Shown: positions 35,653 to 44,906, counted from the stretch's first letter. The stretch: 64,000 bases of DNA from Burkholderiaceae bacterium (GCA_019745555.1 JAIESX010000021.1:98051-162050), one strand, 5' to 3'. Notes: generated from the letters alone by a model not told the origin. Numbers and translations are program-made.

Positions 35653-36768
35653 TCAGGCGAAGACGCCAGCCGTGTCCTGCATGCGCGCCGAGACCTCGCC
35701 GAGCTGGTGCAGGCTGTCGCCAAAGGTCATTTCCAGCTGCGTCAGCTTCTTGAAGTGGTGGCTGACGATGTACTCGTCGGTCACGCCGATGCCGCCATGC
35801 AGCTGCACGGCCTGCTGGCCGACGAAGCGCATGGACTGGCCCAGCTGGAACTTGGCGCGTGCCGTGGCGCGGCGGCGCTCCTCGGCCGGGGCATTGAGCT
35901 TGAGGCTGGCGTAGTAGCTCATGGAGCGGGCCAGTTCCAGCTGCATCTTCATGTCGGCCGCGCGGTGGCGCAGGGCCTGGAAGCTGGCGATGGCCACGCC
36001 GAACTGCTTGCGTGTGTTCAGGTAGTCCAGCGTCACGGCCAGCGTGGCGTCCATCACGCCCACGGCTTCGGCGCAGGCTGCCGCGATGCCGATGTCCACG
36101 GCGTGCTCCAGGGCCGTGAGGCCATCGGTCGTCACGAGCTGGGCCGTGGCCTGCTTCATGGTGAGGTCGGCCGCACGACCGCCATCCTGCGTGCCGTAGC
36201 CGCGCGTGCTCACGCCGGGGGCGCCGCGCTCGACGAGGAACAGCGCCAGTTTGCCGCCAGCCAGGGCCGGCACGAGGAAGGCATCGGCCTGGTCGCCGGC
36301 CGGCACCATGTTCTTGCTGCCGCTCACGGCCCAGCCGCCGCCGGTCTGCGCGGCCGTGGCGTCGCAGACATCAAGGCGGTAACGCGCCTTGCGTTCCTGC
36401 TGGGCCAGCACCACCAGGGCCTCGCCGCTGGCGATCTTCGACAGCCACGCGCTCCTGAGCTCGGCACCCGCGTAGCCCGAGAGCACGGCACCGGTGATCA
36501 GGCTCTGTGCCAGCGGCTCCAGTACGATGCCGCGGCCCAGTTCCTCCATCACCACCATACCCTCGACCGGTCCCATGCCCAGACCGCCTTCGGCTTCGGG
36601 AATGTAGAGACCGCAGAGGCCGAGCTCGGCGAGTTCGTTGTAGGCCTCGCGCGAGAAACCGCCCGCCGCCTCGATGCTGCGCCGGCGCTCGAAGCCGTAG
36701 CCCTTTTCCACCCATTTGTTGACCGCGTCACGCAGTTGCTGCTGGTCGTCGCTGAAATCGAAATCCAT
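35653..36768 (-). CDS. Acyl-CoA dehydrogenase (second subunit-like)
   Basis: A flavoprotein of 371 residues, start MDFDFSDDQQQLRDAV at 36768. It has the acyl-CoA dehydrogenase order: N-terminal helical domain, middle beta domain (residues ~120-230) and C-terminal helical domain with the RKQFGVAIASFQALRH motif and VQLHGGIGVTDEY. It is coded 17 bases after another acyl-CoA dehydrogenase gene on the same strand. Such adjacent pairs often form heteromeric enzymes acting on branched, aromatic or steroid-type acyl-CoAs. Substrate unknown. Confidence 0.92.
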   Translation of the reverse strand: MDFDFSDDQQQLRDAVNKWVEKGYGFERRRSIEAAGGFSREAYNELAELGLCGLYIPEAEGGLGMGPVEGMVVMEELGRGIVLEPLAQSLITGAVLSGYAGAELRSAWLSKIASGEALVVLAQQERKARYRLDVCDATAAQTGGGWAVSGSKNMVPAGDQADAFLVPALAGGKLALFLVERGAPGVSTRGYGTQDGGRAADLTMKQATAQLVTTDGLTALEHAVDIGIAAACAEAVGVMDATLAVTLDYLNTRKQFGVAIASFQALRHRAADMKMQLELARSMSYYASLKLNAPAEERRRATARAKFQLGQSMRFVGQQAVQLHGGIGVTDEYIVSHHFKKLTQLEMTFGDSLHQLGEVSARMQDTAGVFA

Positions 36769-36785
36769 GGTCTGTCTCCTGGGGC

Positions 36786-37967
36786 TCAGCCGAGAATCGT
36801 TTGAGCCACGATGTTGCGTTGCACTTCGTTGCTGCCGCCGTAGATGGTGGTCTTGCGCATGTTGAAGTAGGTCGAGGCCAGCGGCGCATTGGCGGTGACG
36901 CCGCCGGGGAAGTCGCCTTGCCAGCCGGCTTCCATGGCCTCGCGGATCAGGGGCAGGGCGTAGGGGCCGGCAGCCAGCATCATGAGTTCGCTGTAGCGCT
37001 GCTGGATCTCGCTGCCGCGGATCTTGAGCAGGCCGGCGATGTCCAGCGAGTTCTTGCCCGACTTCTCGGCCGAGAGCACGCGCAGCACCAGCATTTCCAG
37101 GGCCACCACGTCCACTTCCAGCTTGGCGATCTCGTCGCGGAAACGCACATCGTCGTAGACGCCTTCGGCCTTGGCGATGCGCTTCAAGCGCTCGAGCTCG
37201 CGCTTGGCACGGTTCACGTCGGCGATGTTGGTGCGCTCGTGGCTCAGCAGGTGCTTGGCGTAGGTCCAGCCCTTGTTCTCCTCGCCGATCAGGTTCTCGG
37301 CCGGCACCTCGACGTTGTCGAAAAAGACCTCGTTGACCTCGCACTCGCCGTCGAGCAGCTTGATCGGGCGCACGGTCACGCCCTTGGACTTCATGTCGAT
37401 CAGCAGGAAGGAGATGCCGGTCTGCGGCTTGCCCTCGTTGCTGGTGCGCACCAGGCAGAAGATCCATTCGCCATACTGGCCCAGCGTGGTCCAGGTCTTC
37501 TGCCCGTTGACGATGTACTTGTCGCCCTTGCGCTCGGCACGGGTCTTGACGGAGGCCAGGTCCGAGCCCGAACCCGGCTCGCTGTAGCCCTGGCTCCACC
37601 ACACTTCGCCGCTGGCGATGCCGGGCAGGAAACGTTTCTGCTGTTCGGGGTTGCCGAAAGCCATGATGACCGGGGCCACCATCACGGGCCCGAAGGGCAC
37701 GATGCGCGGCGCGCCGGCCAGCGCACACTCTTCCTCGAAGAGGTGCTTCTGCACGGCCGTCCAGCCCGGGCCGCCGAACTGTTTGGGCCAGCCGTAGCCC
37801 AGCCAGCCTTTCTTGCCCAGGATCTTGGCCCAGCGCTGCATGTCGTCGCGCGTCAGTTGCAGGGCGTTGTGCACCTTGTGGGCAATGTCGGCGGGCAGGT
37901 TCGCGCGCACCCAGGCGCGGATCTCCTCGCGGAAGGTCTGTTCTTCAGGGGTGAATGCCAAATCCAT
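36786..37967 (-). CDS. Acyl-CoA dehydrogenase
   Basis: A flavoprotein of 393 residues, start MDLAFTPEEQTFREEIRAWV. Features include GWPKQFGGPGWTAVQKHLFEE, the FAD/substrate stretch WWSQGYSEPGSGSDLAS and VNGQKTWTT, and the C-terminal FNMRKTTIYGGSNEVQRNI, which is typical of the large-subunit type in paired dehydrogenases. It should oxidise an acyl-CoA to the enoyl-CoA and pass electrons to ETF. It precedes the smaller dehydrogenase by 17 bases; together they probably form one enzyme. A 158-base gap separates it from purN. Confidence 0.94.
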   Translation of the reverse strand: MDLAFTPEEQTFREEIRAWVRANLPADIAHKVHNALQLTRDDMQRWAKILGKKGWLGYGWPKQFGGPGWTAVQKHLFEEECALAGAPRIVPFGPVMVAPVIMAFGNPEQQKRFLPGIASGEVWWSQGYSEPGSGSDLASVKTRAERKGDKYIVNGQKTWTTLGQYGEWIFCLVRTSNEGKPQTGISFLLIDMKSKGVTVRPIKLLDGECEVNEVFFDNVEVPAENLIGEENKGWTYAKHLLSHERTNIADVNRAKRELERLKRIAKAEGVYDDVRFRDEIAKLEVDVVALEMLVLRVLSAEKSGKNSLDIAGLLKIRGSEIQQRYSELMMLAAGPYALPLIREAMEAGWQGDFPGGVTANAPLASTYFNMRKTTIYGGSNEVQRNIVAQTILG

Positions 37968-38125
37968 GGATGTCTCCGATAAAAGGCGGTTCGGGCTCCG
38001 GCATGACGCTTTTCGCGGACCATGTCCACCTGCGCTGAAACCGGAACACTACACGGCCCCGTTTTTAGCACGCTCGTTCGCAAGCGGCTGTCCAAACCGC
38101 GACAAGCCCATAATCTCGCCACGCC

Positions 38126-38707
38126 ATGAAAAACATCGTGATCCTCATTTCCGGGGGCGGCTCCAATATGGCCGCCATCGTCCAGACCGCCGAGCGTGAG
38201 CGCTGGCAGGAGAAATACGGGGCCCGCGTGGCGGCCGTGTTGAGCAACAAGGCGGAGGCCAAGGGCCTGGTCTACGCGAAGGAGCGGGGCATTGCCACCG
38301 CCGTGCTCGACCACAAGGCCTATGCCAGCCGGGAAGATTTCGACGCCGCCCTGATGACGGCCATCGATGCGCACCAGCCGGCGCTGGTGGTGCTGGCCGG
38401 CTTCATGCGTATCCTCACGCCGGGCTTCGTCGCGCACTATGCCGGGCGGCTGCTCAACATCCATCCTTCGCTGCTGCCGGCCTTCACCGGACTGCACACG
38501 CACCGCCGCGCCATCGAGGCCGGCTGCAAGTTCGCCGGCGCCACCGTGCACCAGGTCACGGCCGAGCTGGACCACGGCCCCATCCTGGCCCAGGCCGTGG
38601 TGCCCGTGCTGCCCGGTGACGACGAGCACACGCTGGCTGCGCGTGTGCTGACGCAGGAACATCTGATCTATCCACGCGCCATCGCCGAATTGCTACAAAA
38701 ACTGTAG
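38126..38707 (+). CDS. purN: Phosphoribosylglycinamide formyltransferase (GART)
   Basis: A protein of 193 residues catalysing formylation of glycinamide ribonucleotide with 10-formyl-THF in purine synthesis. It starts MKNIVILISGGGSNMAAI and has the formyltransferase core VLAGFMRILTPGFV, then NIHPSLLPAFTGLHTHRRAIEAG with the catalytic Asn/His/Asp set (N of NIHP, the H in GATVHQVT, and D of ELDHGPI). Length and motifs are standard. Confidence 0.96.
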   Translation: MKNIVILISGGGSNMAAIVQTAERERWQEKYGARVAAVLSNKAEAKGLVYAKERGIATAVLDHKAYASREDFDAALMTAIDAHQPALVVLAGFMRILTPGFVAHYAGRLLNIHPSLLPAFTGLHTHRRAIEAGCKFAGATVHQVTAELDHGPILAQAVVPVLPGDDEHTLAARVLTQEHLIYPRAIAELLQKL

Positions 38708-38709
38708 CT

Positions 38710-38964
38710 TCAGCTCATGCTGTCGGCTTCACCCGCCCAGGTGAAACGGGGCTGGCGCACCCCGTCGATCACGACGTCCTCGTTGAACATGGCCGCCGGC
38801 CGCACCCAGAGCCCGTGCTCGCCGTAGAGCGCGCGGTACAGGGTCATCGGTTCCAGCGTCTCGCTGTGGCGTACGGTACCGATCACTTCATAGGGCATGC
38901 CCTTGTAGTGGCGGTACAAACCGGGCCGGGTGGTGATCAGTGGGGGGAGTTTTTCATCTGACAT
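38710..38964 (-). CDS. DUF1653 domain protein
   Basis: An 84-residue protein with the whole DUF1653 pattern: PGLYRHYKGMPYEVIGTVRHSETLEPMTLYRALYG followed by LWVRPAAMFNEDVV. The domain is common in bacteria, often alone, and has no known biochemical function. It converges with purN (2-base gap) and is divergent from the RsmB-type gene (16-base gap), so its promoter must overlap that gene's leader. Confidence 0.88.
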   Translation of the reverse strand: MSDEKLPPLITTRPGLYRHYKGMPYEVIGTVRHSETLEPMTLYRALYGEHGLWVRPAAMFNEDVVIDGVRQPRFTWAGEADSMS

Positions 38965-38980
38965 GGGACAATTCTGACTT

Positions 38981-40252
38981 ATGCATCCTCAAGCCCTGCT
39001 GGACGTCTGTACCGAACTGGTCCGGCTCACCCTCAAATTCGATCACCCGGCCGACGCCATCGTCTCGCGTTTCTTCCGCGACCACCGCGGCCTGGGTCCG
39101 CGCGAGCGCGCCACCCTGGCCGAGACGGTGTACACCGTGCTGCGCAAGAAGCTGCTGTTCGAGAAGCTGGCACTCTCGGGCAGCGGCCCGCGTGAGCGAC
39201 GCCTGGCCATTCTGGGCTTTCATGGCCCGCGCGATTTCATCAAGAGCGTCTTGACCGAGCAGGAAAAGCAGTGGCTGGACAACTGCGACCGCGTCAAGCC
39301 GGAGGATCTGCTGGACATGCACCGCCACAACCTGCCCGAGTGGCTGGTGCAGCCACTCAAGGCGCAGCTGGGCGAAGGCTTCTGGCCGCTGGTCGAGAGC
39401 CTGAACCAGGGCGCAGGCCTGGACCTGAGGGTCAACACCCAGCTGGCCAAGCGCGAGGCCGTCCAGAAGGAGCTGAAGGAGGCCGGCATCAAGGCCGTGC
39501 CCACGCCTTATTCGCCCTGGGGCCTGCGCATCGAGGGCAAGCCGGCGCTCAACAAGCTTGACGCCTTCACGCGTGGCGCCATCGAGGTGCAGGACGAAGG
39601 CTCGCAGCTGCTGGCCCTGTTGCTGGACGCCAAGCGTGGCGAAATGGTGGTGGACTTCTGCGCCGGTGCCGGCGGCAAGACCCTGGCCATCGGCGCGGCC
39701 ATGCGCAGCACCGGGCGGCTCTATGCCTTCGACACCTCGGCCCACCGCCTGGAAGCGCTCAAGCCCCGGCTGGCGCGCAGCGGCCTGTCCAATGTGCACC
39801 CGGCCGCCATCGCCCACGAACGTGACGAGCGCATCAAGCGTCTGGCCGGCAAGATCGACCGCGTGCTGGTCGACGCCCCCTGTTCCGGCCTGGGAACCCT
39901 GCGCCGCAATCCCGATCTCAAGTGGCGCCAGTCCGAACAGGCCGTGCAGGAAATGACGGTCAAGCAGGGGGCCATCCTGGCCAGCGCGGCGCGTCTGCTC
40001 AAACCCGGCGGGCGTCTGGTCTACGCCACCTGCAGCGTCCTGCCGCAGGAAAACGAGGCCATCGCCGAGGCCTTCAGCGCCGCCCACCCGGATTTCCAGC
40101 CCCTGGCGGCCGCCGAGTTGCTGCAGCAGCTCAAGGTGGACCAGGTCGGTCGCCTGTGCAGCGGTGGCGACAATGGCGCGCTATATCTGCGTCTGTGGCC
40201 TCATTTGCATCAAACAGACGGCTTTTTTGCTGCAATCTGGCAAAAAAGATGA
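38981..40252 (+). CDS. RsmB-type RNA (cytosine-5-)-methyltransferase
   Basis: A protein of 423 residues. An N-terminal NusB-like helical part (about 1-140) precedes a SAM-methyltransferase domain with VDFCAGAGGKTLAIGA, a catalytic VDAPCSGLGTLRRNPDLKW and YATCSVLPQENE, giving the two cysteines of m5C RNA methyltransferases. E. coli RsmB modifies 16S rRNA C967. This may be RsmB or a relative; no fmt or def gene is beside it, as often found with rsmB. Confidence 0.92.
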   Translation: MHPQALLDVCTELVRLTLKFDHPADAIVSRFFRDHRGLGPRERATLAETVYTVLRKKLLFEKLALSGSGPRERRLAILGFHGPRDFIKSVLTEQEKQWLDNCDRVKPEDLLDMHRHNLPEWLVQPLKAQLGEGFWPLVESLNQGAGLDLRVNTQLAKREAVQKELKEAGIKAVPTPYSPWGLRIEGKPALNKLDAFTRGAIEVQDEGSQLLALLLDAKRGEMVVDFCAGAGGKTLAIGAAMRSTGRLYAFDTSAHRLEALKPRLARSGLSNVHPAAIAHERDERIKRLAGKIDRVLVDAPCSGLGTLRRNPDLKWRQSEQAVQEMTVKQGAILASAARLLKPGGRLVYATCSVLPQENEAIAEAFSAAHPDFQPLAAAELLQQLKVDQVGRLCSGGDNGALYLRLWPHLHQTDGFFAAIWQKR

Positions 40253-40381
40253 TCAATTGACTTGAATTAAGGTTTTCCACCCTAAAACCTCAGGAATGTT
40301 GGCCCAAAGCCGGAGCCAGCCTTTAAAATCCATGGCAAGGGCGTGGCATCTGGTCAGCCCATTTTTCTGAGAGAGATCCGA

Positions 40382-41596
40382 ATGTTTCTACCCGACTGGG
40401 CTGTGCTGAACGCAACCATCGACTGGCTTGCGCACGGCCTGCTGAACCTGAGCTGGTGGCAGATCGTCCTGGTGGCGCTCGCACTGACGCACGTCACCAT
40501 CGCCAGCGTGACCATCTTCCTGCATCGCCACCAGGCCCACCGGGCGCTGGACCTGCATCCGATCCCGTCCCACTTCTTCCGTTTCTGGCTCTGGCTGACC
40601 ACGGGCATGGTGACCAAGGAGTGGGCTGCCATCCACCGCAAGCACCACGCCAAGTGCGAGCAGGCCGAGGACCCGCACAGCCCGCAGGTCTACGGCATCA
40701 AGAAGGTCTTCTGGGAAGGCTCCGAGCTCTATCGCGCCGAAGCCAAGAACAAGGAAACCATGGCCCGCTATGGCCACGGCACGCCGGATGACTGGATCGA
40801 GCGCAACCTCTACACCCGCTATTCCTGGCAGGGTGTGGGCATCATGCTCATCATCGACCTCGCCCTGTTCGGTGCCGCGGGTGCGGCCGTCTGGGCCGTG
40901 CAGATGGCCTGGATCCCCGTGACCGCCGCCGGCATCATCAACGGTTTCGGCCACTACTGGGGTTACCGCAACTTCGAGGCGGCGGACGCCAGCACCAACA
41001 TCTCGCCCTGGGGCATCATCATCGGTGGTGAGGAGTTGCACAACAACCACCACACCTACCCGACCTCGGCCAAGCTCTCGGTCAAGCCCTACGAGTTCGA
41101 CATCGGCTGGCTCTATATCAACATCCTGAGTTCCCTGGGCCTGGCCAAGGTCAAGAAGACCCCGCCCAAGCTCGCGCTGGGTGACATCAAGCCCGTGGCC
41201 GACGACAAGACCCTCGAGGCGCTGATCGCCCACCGCTACGAGATCATGGCCGGCTACGCGGCCGGCATGCAGCGCGCCTTCCAGCAGGAAATGGCGGCCC
41301 TCAAGGCCCGCGCCGTGGACACGGCCGTGGTCAAGGCGGCCGACCGCTGGCTGCACCGTGACGAAGACAAGGTGCCGGCCGAGGCCGCACCCCAGCTGGC
41401 CCAGGCCCGTGCGGCCTCGCCGGTGCTGGACACGATGGTCACCATGCGCGAAGAGCTGCGTCAGCTCTGGCTCAATACCTCGCTGTCGCGTGAGCAGCTG
41501 ATCGCCGACCTGCAGGCCTGGTGCCGTCGCGCCGAGGAAAGCGGCATTGCCGCGCTGCAGGAGTTCTCGCTCAAGCTGCGCATGGCCCGGGCCTGA
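40382..41596 (+). CDS. Membrane fatty acid desaturase (delta-9 acyl desaturase type)
   Basis: A protein of 404 residues started at MFLPDWAVLN (40382), after AGAGAGAT. Four hydrophobic segments and three His boxes are present: HRHQAH (48-53), HRKHH (85-89) and HNNHH (220-224), the di-iron site of DesC/Ole1-type desaturases. The C-terminal ~130 residues form a charged helical tail (RYEIMAGYAAGMQRAFQQEM onward) beyond the desaturase core, as in several proteobacterial members. It should introduce a cis double bond into acyl chains and so tune membrane fluidity. It ends at a strong terminator. Confidence 0.93.
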   Translation: MFLPDWAVLNATIDWLAHGLLNLSWWQIVLVALALTHVTIASVTIFLHRHQAHRALDLHPIPSHFFRFWLWLTTGMVTKEWAAIHRKHHAKCEQAEDPHSPQVYGIKKVFWEGSELYRAEAKNKETMARYGHGTPDDWIERNLYTRYSWQGVGIMLIIDLALFGAAGAAVWAVQMAWIPVTAAGIINGFGHYWGYRNFEAADASTNISPWGIIIGGEELHNNHHTYPTSAKLSVKPYEFDIGWLYINILSSLGLAKVKKTPPKLALGDIKPVADDKTLEALIAHRYEIMAGYAAGMQRAFQQEMAALKARAVDTAVVKAADRWLHRDEDKVPAEAAPQLAQARAASPVLDTMVTMREELRQLWLNTSLSREQLIADLQAWCRRAEESGIAALQEFSLKLRMARA

Positions 41597-41618
41597 TTCC
41601 CGCGCCCCGCTGCTGACG

Positions 41619-41647
41619 GGCCCGCTTTCGAGCGGGCCTTTCTTTTT
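41619..41647 (+). terminator. Rho-independent terminator after the desaturase gene
   Basis: Stem GGCCCGCT / AGCGGGCC with a TTCG tetraloop, followed by TTTCTTTTT. It begins 23 bases after the desaturase stop. Confidence 0.92.
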
Positions 41648-41713
41648 CTGACGCCATCCAACGGCCCGTCAGCGACAATCGATTCCTGATCCCAACGAAA
41701 GCACTACCCCGCC

Positions 41714-42691
41714 ATGGCCGTCCAGTGGTTCCCGGGTCACATGCACCTGACCAAGAAGACCATCGAGGAGCGCATCAAGCACATTGATGTGGTCATCGAG
41801 ATGGTGGACGCGCGCCTGCCCGGCTCCAGCGCCAATCCCATGCTGGCCGCGCTGACCAGCAAGCGGCCCAGCCTCAAGGTGCTCAACAAGCAGGACCTGG
41901 CCGACCCCGTGCGCACCGCCCTCTGGCTTGCGCACTACAACGCGCGCGAAGGCACGCGCGCCATCGCGCTGGACACCACCGACGGCAACGCGGCCCGGCG
42001 GCTCATCGCGCCCTGCCGCGAGCTCGCGCCCACACGCGGCGAGAGCCTGGCGCGACCGCTGCGCGTGATGATCTGCGGCATCCCCAATGTGGGCAAGTCC
42101 ACGCTGATCAACCGGCTGGTGGGCAAGAGCGCCGCCAAGGCGGCCGACGAGGCCGGCGTCACGCGCAACGAGCAGCGCATCGTGCTCGAAGACGCCTTAC
42201 ACCTCTACGACACGCCGGGCATGCTCTGGCCGCGCATCATCGTGGCGCAAAGTGGCTACAACCTGGCCGCCAGCGGCGCCGTGGGGCGCAATGCCTTCGA
42301 TGACCAGGAGGTGGCGCTGGAACTGCTCGACTACCTCAAACCTTCCTATCCCCAGCTGCTGGCCGCGCGTTACGGCCTCCAGGACTGGGAGGCGCTGCAG
42401 AGCGAAGAGTTGCTGGAGGCCATCGGCCGCAGCCGGGGCGCGCTCATGGCCGGCAACAAGGTGAATATGCAGAAGGCCGCCGAACTGCTGATCCACGATT
42501 TCCGCTCCGGCGCGCTCGGTCGTATCACGCTGGAGACCCCCGAGGAATACGCGCGCTGGCTGGCCGAGGGCCGCAAGCTCGATGCCGAGCGCCAGCTGCG
42601 CAAGGACGAGCTGCGGCGCGAAGGCCATATCCGAGCCAAGACCAGTGCGGCCAAGAAGACCGCCCCCCGACCGAAACGACCTGCCCGATGA
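41714..42691 (+). CDS. ylqF: Ribosome-biogenesis GTPase, RbgA/YlqF type
   Basis: A circularly permuted GTPase of 325 residues. The G4 motif NKQDL (58-62) precedes the G1 loop GIPNVGKS (122-129), then G2 and G3 (TPGML). The N-terminus MAVQWFPGHMHLTKKTIEE is diagnostic of YlqF/RbgA, which drives late assembly of the 50S subunit. A basic C-terminal tail (SAAKKTAPRPKRPAR) may bind rRNA. Its stop overlaps the next start (ATGA). Confidence 0.93.
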   Translation: MAVQWFPGHMHLTKKTIEERIKHIDVVIEMVDARLPGSSANPMLAALTSKRPSLKVLNKQDLADPVRTALWLAHYNAREGTRAIALDTTDGNAARRLIAPCRELAPTRGESLARPLRVMICGIPNVGKSTLINRLVGKSAAKAADEAGVTRNEQRIVLEDALHLYDTPGMLWPRIIVAQSGYNLAASGAVGRNAFDDQEVALELLDYLKPSYPQLLAARYGLQDWEALQSEELLEAIGRSRGALMAGNKVNMQKAAELLIHDFRSGALGRITLETPEEYARWLAEGRKLDAERQLRKDELRREGHIRAKTSAAKKTAPRPKRPAR

Positions 42692-43599
42692 ACACCCTGC
42701 TGCCCCAGCAACTGCTGGTCCACCCCGACCGCCACGACCCCGATCCGCTGGTGATCTACCACGCGCGCTGCGCCGACGGCTTCGGCGCCGCACTCGCGGC
42801 CTGGCTCTATTACGAAGGCCGCGCCGAGTTCAGGCCCTGCGACCACGGCGACGTGAAGAGCGTGGCCGATCTGCCCGCGCTTGAGGGCCGTGCCGTCTAC
42901 ATCCTCGACTTCTCCTTCGCGCCCGAGATCCTGCGCGAGATCGAGCAGCGCGCGGCCAAGCTCGTCATGCTTGACCACCACAAGAGCGCCGCCGAGAAGC
43001 TCACGGGCTTTGCCTGCCGCTGCGGTGTGGTGCACTTCGACATGAGCAAGTCCGGCGCGCGCCTGGCCTGGGACTTCTTCCAGTCCGACCGCACCCTGCC
43101 CGCTCTGGTGCGCTACATCGAGGACCGTGACATCTGGGCCTGGAAATTTCCCGAGAGCGCCGGTTTCCTGGCCGCGCTGGACATGGAGCCCATGGACTTC
43201 GAGCGCTGGGCGCAGATCGCCTCCTGGTCCGAGGACGAGCTGGCCACCTTCATGCTGCGCGGCCAGGCCATGGACGAGAAGTTCCGCAAGATGTGCGAAG
43301 ACATCGCTGCCGGGGCCGAACCCGTGGTCTTCAACGGCCAGGCCGGCCTCATGGTCAACGCCCCGGGCATGTTCCACAGCCTGGTGGGCGAGCTGCTGTC
43401 GAAGAAAAGCGGCACCTACGCGCTGATGTGGACGGCCAGCAAGGGCGGTGTCATCAAGGTGGGCCTGCGCTCGCAACGCAGCTTCGACTGCATCCCGCTG
43501 GCCGAGAGCATGGGCGGTGGCGGGCACGCCCAGGCCTGCGGCTTTCGCATGGGGGTGGAGCGGCTGCCGGAGCTCTTGCGCGGCAGGCTGGACGCCTAG
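42688..43599 (+). CDS. DHH-family phosphoesterase
   Basis: A protein of 303 residues in the DHH/DHHA1 superfamily: YHARCADGFGAALAAW (about 24-39) in the place of the DHxDxDG loop, ILDFSF, LDHH (95-98) and C-terminal GGGGHAQACGFRM of the DHHA1 domain. Relatives are nano-RNases, bisphosphate phosphatases or exopolyphosphatases; here the first motif is H-A-R-C-A-D, so the substrate is uncertain. It is translationally coupled to the RbgA-type gene. Confidence 0.85.
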   Translation: MNTLLPQQLLVHPDRHDPDPLVIYHARCADGFGAALAAWLYYEGRAEFRPCDHGDVKSVADLPALEGRAVYILDFSFAPEILREIEQRAAKLVMLDHHKSAAEKLTGFACRCGVVHFDMSKSGARLAWDFFQSDRTLPALVRYIEDRDIWAWKFPESAGFLAALDMEPMDFERWAQIASWSEDELATFMLRGQAMDEKFRKMCEDIAAGAEPVVFNGQAGLMVNAPGMFHSLVGELLSKKSGTYALMWTASKGGVIKVGLRSQRSFDCIPLAESMGGGGHAQACGFRMGVERLPELLRGRLDA

Positions 43600-43652
43600 G
43601 CCTCAAGCTTTCCGCCGTCCTGCCGATATGGGTGGAAACACCCGGATTTTTC

Positions 43653-43856
43653 ATGGACGGCATCAGCAACCAGATCATCGCCATCTCCACCCAGATGGCC
43701 TCGGCCAAGCTGGCGCAGGGCGTTCAGGTCTATGTGCTGCGCGAGTCCATGGAGATGCAGGCGGCCGCGCTGAACACCCTGCTGCAACCCGCGCCGGGGC
43801 CGCAGCCCCTGGCCACCTCGGGGGCGCTGGGCACGCAGCTCAACGTCTTTGCCTGA
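43653..43856 (+). CDS. YjfB-family putative motility protein
   Basis: A 67-residue protein that starts MDGISNQIIAISTQMA and continues with VQVYVLRESMEMQAAALNTLL, the full pattern of the YjfB family. The family is small, found in flagellated bacteria and labelled as a putative motility protein; molecular function is unknown. No flagellar genes are nearby, and the gene sits between the DHH protein (53-base gap) and the convergent ferredoxin (3-base gap). Confidence 0.85.
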   Translation: MDGISNQIIAISTQMASAKLAQGVQVYVLRESMEMQAAALNTLLQPAPGPQPLATSGALGTQLNVFA

Positions 43857-43859
43857 GCG

Positions 43860-44153
43860 TCAGTAGCCCTCGCGCAGCACCACGTCCGAGCAGGGGTGGG
43901 CCACGCAGGGCAGCACATAGCCCTCTTCCTTCTCTTCCGGCAGCAGGCCGGGCCACTCCATCTCGTAGCGCACCGTGCCGCTGACCAGCTTGCCGATGCA
44001 GGTGCGGCAGTTGCCGGCGCGGCAGGAACTGGGCCAGCTCACGCCACCTTCCTCCATGGATTGCAGCAGGGGCCGGTCGGTCCAGGCGTCGAACTGTTCG
44101 CCGAAGGCTTCAGTCTTGCCGATGTAGAAGAGGGGGGTGTCGTTCGGTTTCAT
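43860..44153 (-). CDS. [2Fe-2S] ferredoxin
   Basis: A 97-residue plant-type ferredoxin with cluster ligands C44, C49, C52 and C83 (CRAGNCRTC ... LPCVAHP). It is a stand-alone electron carrier, probably for an oxygenase or reductase; the Trp/Glu-rich LLPEEKEEGYVLPC segment is typical of the family. It is divergent from the flavodoxin-fold reductase gene (150-base gap). Confidence 0.93.
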   Translation of the reverse strand: MKPNDTPLFYIGKTEAFGEQFDAWTDRPLLQSMEEGGVSWPSSCRAGNCRTCIGKLVSGTVRYEMEWPGLLPEEKEEGYVLPCVAHPCSDVVLREGY

Positions 44154-44240
44154 GGTGGAGAGAGGCTGCCCGGATTCTAGGTCCGGGGCCTGACCCCAGG
44201 ATGTCCGGGTGTATTCACGACGCTATCAAAAACGGAGCGT

Positions 44241-44254
44241 TTGCGTCAGATCAA
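44241..44254. promoter_or_regulatory. Possible FNR-type site (degenerate left half)
   Basis: TTGCG-TCAG-ATCAA, a close match to the FNR consensus TTGAT-N4-ATCAA in the right half and TTG of the left. It sits in the 150-base divergent gap between the ferredoxin and reductase genes, centred about 56 bases before the reductase start. Confidence 0.35.
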
Positions 44255-44303
44255 GGAAGACGCTAGGCTCCTGCCGCAAGATCAGGCCGCAGGAGTATCG
44301 ACC

Positions 44304-44906
44304 ATGGAACGACGCCGCATCCTCATTCTCCAGGGGCATCCGGACCCGCAAGGCGGCCGCCTCGGCCACACCCTGGCCCAGGCCTACGCCGAAGGCGCGC
44401 TGGCGGCCGGGCACGAGGTGCGCACCGTCACCGTGGCCCGGCTGGACTTTCCCCTGCTGCGCAGCCAGCACGACTGGGAGCACACCCCGCTGCCTGCGGG
44501 CCTGAAAGGCGCGCAGGACGACATTGCCTGGGCCCAGCATCTGGTGATCTTCTTTCCGCTCTGGCTGGGCGACATGCCGGCGCTGTTCAAGGGCTTTCTG
44601 GAGCAGGTTGCACGCCCCGGCTTTGCGTTCACGGGCGACGCGGCCGAACGCGCCAGCAACCCTTTCATCCACAAAGGTCTCAAGGGCCGCAGCGCGCGCA
44701 TCGTCGTGACCATGGGCATGCCGGCCTGGGTCTACCGCTGGGTCTTCCGGGCCCGCGGCGTGGGCCTGCTCAAGCGCAACATCCTGGGCTTCGTGGGCGT
44801 CTCGCCCGTGCGCGACACGCTGGTCGGCGGGGTCGAGAAACTCGGTGCAGCGGGCGTGCGGCTCTGGCAGGACAGGCTGCACGCGCTGGGCGCGCGGGCG
44901 GGCTGA
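44304..44906 (+). CDS. NAD(P)H dehydrogenase (quinone), flavodoxin-like fold
   Basis: A protein of 200 residues, started at ATG 44304 after AGGAG. It has the KefF/MdaB-type flavodoxin-fold pattern: ILILQGHPDPQGGRLGHTLAQAYAEG at the N-terminus, then WAQHLVIFFPLWLGDMPALFKGFLEQVARPGFAF and the FMN-contact region. It should reduce quinones or other acceptors with NAD(P)H using FMN or FAD. The preceding FNR-like site hints at oxygen-responsive expression. Confidence 0.88.
   Translation: MERRRILILQGHPDPQGGRLGHTLAQAYAEGALAAGHEVRTVTVARLDFPLLRSQHDWEHTPLPAGLKGAQDDIAWAQHLVIFFPLWLGDMPALFKGFLEQVARPGFAFTGDAAERASNPFIHKGLKGRSARIVVTMGMPAWVYRWVFRARGVGLLKRNILGFVGVSPVRDTLVGGVEKLGAAGVRLWQDRLHALGARAG

Noticed and set aside
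40253..40381. Promoter of the desaturase gene
   Set aside because: TTGACT (40257) and TAAAAC or TTTAAA boxes exist, but none has both good match and 16-18 base spacing, so no site is called.
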